A stretch of DNA of 28,901 bases, taken from an uncultured Clostridium sp. GTDB taxonomy: Bacteria > Bacillota > Clostridia > UBA1212 > UBA1255. The notes under the pieces are model-generated. The model made no database searches and had not been told where the DNA came from. It saw only the letters and a program-made list of their open reading frames with translations. This document shows, in pieces, positions 23,474 through 28,901 of this stretch. How positions within the stretch are numbered: the stretch's first letter is position 1; each line of letters begins with the position of its first letter. The position numbers and the translations under genes were made by a program. The stretch covers positions 1 to 28,901 of the forward strand of contig UQSG01000030.1 in NCBI GenBank assembly GCA_900543695.1, written 5' to 3'.

Positions 23474-24391
23474 ATGACTGAATATATCAAAACCGAGCTG
23501 AAGCAGCCTGTAACGGTGCAAAATATCATTACAGTCCACTATTTCGAATATACAAAAAATTTTGCTTTTACAGGAGAAGCGCACGACTTTTGGGAAATCG
23601 TATTTGCCGATAAGGGGGATCTGTACATTACGGCGGGGAGCAGCGAATTGCTGCTGCGCCAGGGGCAGATGTATCTCCACCGGCCGATGGAATTCCACAA
23701 TATCCGCTGTGATGGGAAAACGGCATCCAACTCCGTGATCGTAACGTTTTCCTGCTCCGCTCCGGAGCTATTTGCCGTGGCGGGCAGCGTGATCCGCTGC
23801 GGGGACGTAACGCGCGACTTATTGGCGGCCATTATTTCCGAAGCGAAAAAATCCTTCTCCAGCCCGCTTGGGGATCCCTATACCGCATGCCTGGTCCGCC
23901 GCCCGGACGCGCCGTTCGGAAGCGAGCAGCTGATCAAAATCTATCTGGAGCTTCTGCTGATCGACCTCATCCGCGGCACGGAGCATTCCGGCAAAATCAC
24001 GAATCTGCCCAAGGCCCGCGGCGACGACAAAAAAATCAACGAAATCTGCGCCTATTTGGAGCGAAACTGCGAGAACGAGATCACGTTTCACGACATCTGT
24101 ACGGAATTTTCCCTGAGCGCTTCCGTTGTCAAAAAGCTTTTTTCCGCAAAGCTCGGCTGCGGAGCGATGGAATTTTTCTCCAGCCTGAAAATCGAACGCG
24201 CAAAGCAGCTGATCCGCGAGGACAGCCGGAACATCACGGAAATTGCCGAGGCGCTTTCTTATTCCTCCGTGTATTATTTTTCGCGCGCGTTTAAAAAATC
24301 TACCGGTATGACGCCCACGGAATACGCGGCCTCCGTCAAGGCCATGTATGAGGAGCATAACGTCCCCATTCCTGCGGAAGCGGAGCCGTAA
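23474..24391 (+). CDS. AraC-family transcriptional regulator
   Basis: The protein has 305 residues; GAGGAGGG lies 6 nt before the ATG. The N-terminal half is a cupin-like sensing domain (HDFWEIVFADKGDLYI, then MYLHRPMEFHNI), as in sugar-responsive AraC proteins. The C-terminal 100 residues hold two helix-turn-helices: FHDICTEFSLSASVVKKLF and ITEIAEALSYSSVYYFSRAF, ending in KKSTGMTPTEYAAS. Divergent placement next to the SIS, PIG-L and ROK genes makes it their probable regulator, with an amino sugar or its phosphate as effector. Its last 56 nt overlap the 3' end of the convergent pseudouridine synthase gene. Confidence 0.9.
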   Translation: MTEYIKTELKQPVTVQNIITVHYFEYTKNFAFTGEAHDFWEIVFADKGDLYITAGSSELLLRQGQMYLHRPMEFHNIRCDGKTASNSVIVTFSCSAPELFAVAGSVIRCGDVTRDLLAAIISEAKKSFSSPLGDPYTACLVRRPDAPFGSEQLIKIYLELLLIDLIRGTEHSGKITNLPKARGDDKKINEICAYLERNCENEITFHDICTEFSLSASVVKKLFSAKLGCGAMEFFSSLKIERAKQLIREDSRNITEIAEALSYSSVYYFSRAFKKSTGMTPTEYAASVKAMYEEHNVPIPAEAEP

Positions 24392-25241
24392 AGGCAAGAG
24401 CCTCTCCCGTTACGGGATGGATCAGCTCCGTTTTATAGGCGTGCAAGAGCTGATGCGGCGCGCGCGGCGGAACCGTTTCGGTGCCGTATAGAGTGTCGCC
24501 TATAATCGGAAAGCCCGCATGGCTGCAATGGACCCGGATTTGATGCGTCCTTCCCGTTTCGAGCAAAAATTCCACCACCGCGTAGTCCTCCCGGCAGGAA
24601 AGCGTTCTGTAATGGGTTACGGCGCGCGCACCCTCCTCCGAGACCTTCCGCTTGATGATACTCTCCCGGTCACGCAGAATCGGCGCGTCGATTTTTCCGG
24701 AGAGCGGCGAGGGCGGTGGAGACACTGCCGCAAGATAATACTTTCGCAATTGTCCGTTTTCTCCCTGTCTCCTAAGCATTTCCTGCACATAACCGTTTCT
24801 GGCGGCAATGACAATTCCCGTCGTGTCCTTGTCCAGACGCCCGACCAGATGGATGTCCGTATAAATTCCCTTTTGCTGCCAGTGCCACAGCAAATAATTC
24901 GTCAGGGTACCGCTTTGATGCCGGCAGGTCGGATGCATGACGGTAGCCGCAGGCTTATTCACGACAAGAAATGCGTCGTCCTCATAAAGGATGTCCAGCT
25001 CGTGCGGCTCTGGCTGGATTTCGGAAACCACGCGCCTGCAATTGAGCAGAGCCGTAATCTGCTGTCCCGCCTCGGTACGCGCTGTTCCGCGGACCGGCGT
25101 GCCGTCGAGCAGAATGCCGCTGTTGTATTTTAAGAGCTTGATCGTTCCGGACGGAAGCCGCAGGCGTTCCCGCAGAAGATACTGGACCTCGCGTCCCGCG
25201 TCCTGCTGCCGGACTTCATAGGTCAGCCGGTCCGTGTTCAT
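24336..25241 (-). CDS. RluA-family pseudouridine synthase
   Basis: The protein has 301 residues; the ATG overlaps the rqcH stop (ATGA), with GGAG 5 nt upstream inside rqcH. An S4-like RNA-binding region (about 12-70) precedes the catalytic domain. The signature HLVGRLDKDTTG carries the catalytic Asp137; FLVVNKPAATVMHP, ETGRTHQIRVH and IIGDTLYG are typical of RluA/RluD. It converts specific uridines in rRNA or tRNA to pseudouridine; which site cannot be told. The C-terminal coding end runs 56 nt into the convergent AraC gene. Confidence 0.93.
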   Translation of the reverse strand: MNTDRLTYEVRQQDAGREVQYLLRERLRLPSGTIKLLKYNSGILLDGTPVRGTARTEAGQQITALLNCRRVVSEIQPEPHELDILYEDDAFLVVNKPAATVMHPTCRHQSGTLTNYLLWHWQQKGIYTDIHLVGRLDKDTTGIVIAARNGYVQEMLRRQGENGQLRKYYLAAVSPPPSPLSGKIDAPILRDRESIIKRKVSEEGARAVTHYRTLSCREDYAVVEFLLETGRTHQIRVHCSHAGFPIIGDTLYGTETVPPRAPHQLLHAYKTELIHPVTGEALAFTAPLPQEWGRYAPHTWP

Positions 25242-26983
25242 GCCTGCTCCGCCTCCGGAAAAGCACTGGGGCGAACCGTAATCGTTTTATAATTCGTATA
25301 ATTTACCATGCCGGGACGTCCCCCCGGCTGCTTGCGGACATGCTTTACCCGCGTATAATCTACGTCGGCTTTATTCGTGTTCCTGGCGCTGCTGTACCAT
25401 GCGGCCAGCGCAGCGGCGCATTCCACCGCGTGTGCCGTTACGCTGCCGGCATGCTCGGAGGTGCGCAGGATCACATGCGAGCCCGGCGCGTTTTTCAGAT
25501 GAAACCACAAATCGTCCGGCCGCGCGGTACGGCAGGTCAGCCGTTCATTCTGCAGATTGTTTTTTCCAATCAGGATCGTGTAGCCGTCCGACGTCCCATA
25601 CTCCTGAGGACGGCTGGCCGGAGCCGCTTCCTCTCTCCGGTTTTTCGGCCGGCCTCCGCCGCGCTCCGGCTTAATATATCCCTGCTGCGTAAGCTCGCGG
25701 CGGATTTCTTCAATGTCCTCAAAATCCGTATCGTTTTCCAGCAGCACCGCCGCGCTTTCCAAATATGCAAGCTCTGCCTGACATTCCGCTTCGCAGCGCG
25801 CCGCATTTTCATACCCGCTTTTCTGTTTTTTGTATTTTTTAAAATAATTCTGGGCGTTCTGTGAAACGCTTCTGTTTGGATCCAGCGCAATTTCGACCTG
25901 CGGCATCGTTTCGTCATAGTAATTCTCTGCCGTTACGGATTCCGCAAATTCCGGATATCGGTACAGATTCGCTGTAAGCAGCTCGCCGTACAGCTTAAAA
26001 CGGGCATAATCCTCCGTTTCCCGGATCGTATCGCAATGGATCTGTATTTTGCGCCGGCATTTTTCCTCCGCGGCGCGGATATGCTTCATCACGGCGGCTC
26101 TCTTCTGCCGCAGGCGGTCCTCGCGTTCTCTTTTGGTATAGAAGTCATCCAGCATCAGATTCACCGTGCTGTAACGCCGGACGCTCCCCGCCGTTTCCAA
26201 TACGGCCTCCAGGCAGTGAAAATCTTTTCCGTCTTCCAGGATCCCCGCCTTATATTCCCGCTCGCGGATCTGCTTGCAGCACTTGCCAAGCGCAGCGTTC
26301 AGGCGATCCCGTTCTGCCGGAGCCAGCTCGCGCGTCTTCCGCTGCGGATCGACGCCGGCGCTTCGGCATACGGCTTTGCAAAGCGTCGGGCTGAAGCCGG
26401 AGAGTGTGTTCAGGATCGCCTTTGCCGTTGCCGTATCCGACGAATCCGCAAACGTTTCAAAGTCGTCCGCCGCCGTTTTATCCTGCGCCGGCGGGAGGCG
26501 GTACAATCTGCCGGGCATTACCTCGCGGACGGAGCTCATTTCTTCGTCCACGCGCCGGATCGCGTCGAAAATCGTGCCCTGATCCGATGTCAGTATGATG
26601 TTGCTGTACTTGCCCATGATTTCGACAATCAGCTTTTTATTTACGGGATCGCCCATCTCGTTATGCGTTTCCACCGTCATCGTAACGACGCGGTCATACC
26701 CCTCCTGGACGATGCCGGCGATGCGCCCTCCCTGAATATGCTTTCTGAGCACCATGGCAAAAGGAGGCGCGATCATCGGGTTTTCCTTTTTGCTCTTCGT
26801 CAGATGAAGGCGCGGATGCTCGGGATCCGCGCTGATCAGCAGGCGGTATTTATCCGAGCGGGAGTGGCAGAGCAGCGTAATTTCATACCGCCCTGTCTGA
26901 AAAACCTTTTCGATCCTGCCTCCCGAAAGGAGGCCGTTTATTTCCCATACGGCTCCGCTGAGCACGATGCCATCGTACGGCAT
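25238..26983 (-). CDS. rqcH: NFACT-family ribosome quality control protein RqcH (Rqc2 homologue)
   Basis: The protein has 581 residues from the ATG at 26983, chosen because AGGA lies 5 nt upstream and MPYDGIVLSG is the conserved start; an alternative start upstream at 27007 has no support. NFACT-N domain (about 1-220) with the functional Asp97-Arg98 pair in GYDRVV, a helix-hairpin-helix region, a long coiled coil (about 270-420), then NFACT-R (about 450-560) with LIGKNNLQNERLT, DLWFHLKNAPGSHVIL and the YTRVKHVRKQPGG basic segment. In the family it binds stalled 50S subunits carrying peptidyl-tRNA and recruits tRNA-Ala to add alanine tails. It was earlier described as fibronectin-binding protein. 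It is coupled to the pseudouridine synthase gene. Confidence 0.94.
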   Translation of the reverse strand: MPYDGIVLSGAVWEINGLLSGGRIEKVFQTGRYEITLLCHSRSDKYRLLISADPEHPRLHLTKSKKENPMIAPPFAMVLRKHIQGGRIAGIVQEGYDRVVTMTVETHNEMGDPVNKKLIVEIMGKYSNIILTSDQGTIFDAIRRVDEEMSSVREVMPGRLYRLPPAQDKTAADDFETFADSSDTATAKAILNTLSGFSPTLCKAVCRSAGVDPQRKTRELAPAERDRLNAALGKCCKQIREREYKAGILEDGKDFHCLEAVLETAGSVRRYSTVNLMLDDFYTKREREDRLRQKRAAVMKHIRAAEEKCRRKIQIHCDTIRETEDYARFKLYGELLTANLYRYPEFAESVTAENYYDETMPQVEIALDPNRSVSQNAQNYFKKYKKQKSGYENAARCEAECQAELAYLESAAVLLENDTDFEDIEEIRRELTQQGYIKPERGGGRPKNRREEAAPASRPQEYGTSDGYTILIGKNNLQNERLTCRTARPDDLWFHLKNAPGSHVILRTSEHAGSVTAHAVECAAALAAWYSSARNTNKADVDYTRVKHVRKQPGGRPGMVNYTNYKTITVRPSAFPEAEQA

Positions 26984-27022
26984 TATTCCTGCACCCCTTA
27001 AACGCAATGTAAAACCGTCGGA

Positions 27023-27051
27023 ATTATAGCATACCCTTATTTCGCCGTCAA
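27023..27051 (-). promoter_or_regulatory. Near-consensus SigA promoter of rqcH
   Basis: On the minus strand -35 TTGACG (27046-27051), a 17-nt spacer and -10 TATAAT (27023-27028). The ATG at 26983 follows about 40 nt later. The neighbouring recombinase-bearing element has left this promoter intact. Confidence 0.85.
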
Positions 27052-27126
27052 TTTTCGGCCTTCAGTGAAAAGCAAAGCCATGCGGATTAGGCAGCGTCCC
27101 ATAAGGAAGTAAAAAGAATTTTGGTA

Positions 27127-27156
27127 GGAACCGGCGTGTTAAGTCACGCCGGTTCC
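27127..27156 (-). terminator. Perfect 12-bp inverted repeat overlapping the recombinase stop codon
   Basis: GGAACCGGCGTG (27127-27138) pairs perfectly with CACGCCGGTTCC (27145-27156) over a 6-nt loop. The recombinase TGA stop (27144-27146) lies at the loop edge, so the last codons form one arm. The tract behind it on the minus strand is only moderately T-rich (AAAATTCTTTTT starts about 5 nt later). It probably ends recombinase transcription and shields rqcH from read-through; alternatively it marks the end of the mobile element. Confidence 0.6.
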
Positions 27157-28802
27157 GATTCGTTTAGGGACTCCCGTCCAATCTTCAAGGGGATGCAGAT
27201 TTGCCCCACATAGGTGAAATACAGGTCGATTCGCACCTGCTTTCTTCCGTTCTCCCTTACCGGGCTGTGCACCACGATCTTGCTCACAAGCTCATTGAGG
27301 ATGGCGGCGTCAAGTTTCGGAATATCCAGGTACTTGTCCACCAGCTTCAGAAACTCGTTTACATCGGAAACCTGCCCGACCTGTGTCTCAATTTCCCGCT
27401 CCAGTACAGAGGCAAGCTGCTCAATCTCCGCCTGCTCCTTCTCGTATTGACAGGATAATTTTAAGTACCGGCTGTCAGACAGCTTGCCCAACACATTGTC
27501 CTCATAGATATGCTGGATAATCCTGTCCAAATCCTCCATCCGTTTTTTCGCCCCGGAGAGGGCTTTCTGCTTTTCTGCCAGTTCTGCCTTGCGGCTTTCC
27601 TCGTCCTTCGCCAGCATTTCCAGTTTGAAATCCTTCCGGAACATATGGACATAACTCAATGTCTGCCGTATGGTTTCCAGTACGATCCGGTAAAGCACCT
27701 GTTCCCGGATATAGTGGATTTTGCAGGAGCCGGTATTGCTCTTGTAATTGGAGCAGACAAAATGGTTCTGGCTGTCGTCCTTATAACTTTTGCAAGTGCA
27801 GAAGTACAGCTTGGCCCCGCATTCGGCACAGTAGAGCAGGCCGGAGAAAATGCTGGTCCTTCCTGTTTTTGTCGGCCTGCGTTTGTTCTTCCGCAGTTCC
27901 TGTACCCGTTCCCACTGTCCCTTCTCGATGATGGCGGGCTGGGTGTCCTCAAAAGCCCGCTGGTTCTCAACCGGGTTTTCCATCCGCTTTTTGAATTTTA
28001 GGGACTTGGTATAGGTCTTGAAGTTTACGGTACAGCCCGTGTACTCCCGCCGCTCCAATATCCCTGAGACAGATTTTGCGCACCACTGATAAAGATTCTC
28101 CGGCATGGCCCAGCCTTTCTGCCTGGCGTGATAGGCGGTAACGGTCAGCATCTTGTCGGCTGTGAGGATTTTTGCGATCTGCATAGGGCCTTTCCCCGCA
28201 ATGCAGAGGTTGAAGATGCGCTGTACCACCTTTGCCGCTTCTTCGTCCACGATCCATTTCTTTTTGTCCTGCGGATCTTTTATGTACCCATAGGGCGGAT
28301 TGCTGGCAAGATGTTCCCCAGCTTCGCCTCGCATCTTTACCACTGCCCGGATTTTCTTGCTGGTATCCTTGGCGTAGTAATCGTTGAATACATTTTTGAA
28401 CACCGCAAAATCATTTTCCCCTTTGGCGCTGTCCACATTGTCGTTGATGGCAATAAAGCGGACGTCATAGGCGGGAAAGATAAAATCCTGCAGCCGCCCC
28501 ATGTAGGAATACTCCCTGCCCAGCCGGGACAGGTCTTTGACGATCACAGCGGATACGCTGTAATCCTCCACATATCGCATCATCTCCTGGAACCCCGGCC
28601 TCTGGAAGCTGGTCCCTGAGAACCCATCGTCCACAAAGAACCGGGTGTTCCGAAATCCATGATCGGCGGCGTACTTGCTCAGCAGGGCTTTCTGGTTGGT
28701 AATGGAATTGCTTTCCCCATCCAGGGCATCGTCCTGGCTCAAGCGGCAGTATAAAGCGGTGATCTTGCCCCCACTCGGGGACACGTCTGGCTGCTGGTTC
28801 AT
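27144..28802 (-). CDS. Large serine recombinase, TnpX-like (resolvase, recombinase and DUF4368-type tail)
   Basis: The protein has 552 residues; GAGGAG lies 8 nt before the ATG. Resolvase domain (about 14-165) with nucleophile Ser22 in ALYCRLSQDD, VDDGFSGTSFQRPGF and VIVKDLSRLGREY. The recombinase domain (about 180-320) includes NPPYGYIKDPQDKKKWIVD. A zinc ribbon (LLYCAECGAKLYFCTC, then a distal cysteine pair) and a long coiled coil (about 400-470) follow. The tail (FLKLVDKYLDIPKLD, LNELVSKIVVH) is the DUF4368 type of clostridial transposon recombinases. Such enzymes excise and integrate elements like Tn4451. The rest of the element would lie to the right of the window. A -10-like TATAAT occurs twice upstream, without a good -35. 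Confidence 0.9.
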   Translation of the reverse strand: MNQQPDVSPSGGKITALYCRLSQDDALDGESNSITNQKALLSKYAADHGFRNTRFFVDDGFSGTSFQRPGFQEMMRYVEDYSVSAVIVKDLSRLGREYSYMGRLQDFIFPAYDVRFIAINDNVDSAKGENDFAVFKNVFNDYYAKDTSKKIRAVVKMRGEAGEHLASNPPYGYIKDPQDKKKWIVDEEAAKVVQRIFNLCIAGKGPMQIAKILTADKMLTVTAYHARQKGWAMPENLYQWCAKSVSGILERREYTGCTVNFKTYTKSLKFKKRMENPVENQRAFEDTQPAIIEKGQWERVQELRKNKRRPTKTGRTSIFSGLLYCAECGAKLYFCTCKSYKDDSQNHFVCSNYKSNTGSCKIHYIREQVLYRIVLETIRQTLSYVHMFRKDFKLEMLAKDEESRKAELAEKQKALSGAKKRMEDLDRIIQHIYEDNVLGKLSDSRYLKLSCQYEKEQAEIEQLASVLEREIETQVGQVSDVNEFLKLVDKYLDIPKLDAAILNELVSKIVVHSPVRENGRKQVRIDLYFTYVGQICIPLKIGRESLNESEPA

Positions 28803-28901
28803 TTACTTCTCCTCGTATTATAAAGTAGTAGTGATTATAGACCCTTTCCAAGGTCTGTATGCTATACTGTTAGGAGATACTGTGGATTGGTATTTTTCTC
28901 C
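28803..28901. other. Upstream region of the recombinase gene, window edge
   Basis: No gene is seen. The minus strand has two TATAAT sequences and the ribosome site. A short inverted repeat (GACC at 28840-28843 and GGTC at 28852-28855, with flanking T and A extending the match) lies about 40 nt upstream of the start codon and might bind the recombinase or a regulator. Confidence 0.35.

Noticed and set aside
26036..27001. Plus-strand open frame opposite rqcH
   Set aside because: Shadow of the sense codon pattern; the rqcH reading has clear NFACT motifs.
1..28901. CRISPR arrays, tRNA or rRNA genes
   Set aside because: No spaced direct-repeat array and no tRNA cloverleaf or rRNA-like segment was noticed on either strand; tRNAscan and Rfam searches would be needed to exclude small RNAs.

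Overview
This window looks like chromosomal DNA from an endospore-forming member of the Clostridia (Firmicutes), with moderate GC and probably host- or gut-associated. The evidence is strong AGGAGG-type ribosome binding sites, a sporulation sigma factor of the SigK type, a PhoP/PhoR-type phosphate system, an NFACT/RqcH protein, lipoboxes, and a clostridial TnpX-like large serine recombinase. I cannot name the species.

Layout. (1) 89-1396 (-): a lipoprotein with a TIM-barrel glycosidase-like fold, with a clear promoter and a palindromic operator over its transcription start. (2) 1682-9998 (+): a phosphate block, pstS, pstC, pstA, pstB, phoU, response regulator, histidine kinase and a Na+/phosphate cotransporter with a PhoU tail. 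The PstS is circularly permuted, and a strong hairpin separates pstS from pstC. (3) 10012-10677 (-): a SigK-type sigma factor without a pro-sequence. (4) 18435-10898 (-): a four-gene carbohydrate operon ending in a good terminator. It encodes a secreted, membrane-anchored (alpha/alpha)-barrel glycosidase-like protein, its paralogue without signal peptide or anchor, a lipoprotein with two F5/8-type C (discoidin) domains, and a membrane-anchored protein with three such domains. (5) 18881-20024 (+): a NAGPA-type phosphodiester glycosidase and a small membrane protein. (6) 23320-20027 (-): SIS-domain sugar isomerase, PIG-L deacetylase and an unusual ROK-like kinase, with an AraC regulator transcribed divergently (23474-24391, +). 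(7) 26983-24336 (-): rqcH and an RluA-type pseudouridine synthase, translationally coupled behind a near-consensus promoter. (8) 28802-27144 (-): a large serine recombinase, probably the end of a mobile element that continues beyond the right edge.

How the genes fit together. Block 2 is a self-contained phosphate sensing and uptake unit with a high-affinity ABC importer, its regulators and a secondary transporter. Block 4 looks like a surface glycan-recognition and -processing unit in which the same fold has been placed both outside and inside the cell. Block 6 reads as a regulated amino-sugar (N-acetylated glycoside) catabolic unit of deacetylation, isomerisation or deamination, and phosphorylation. 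The adjacent NAGPA protein may act on related phospho-linked GlcNAc material, but that link rests only on position. The most novel parts are the operon in block 4, the amino-sugar operon with its aberrant kinase, and the permuted PstS.
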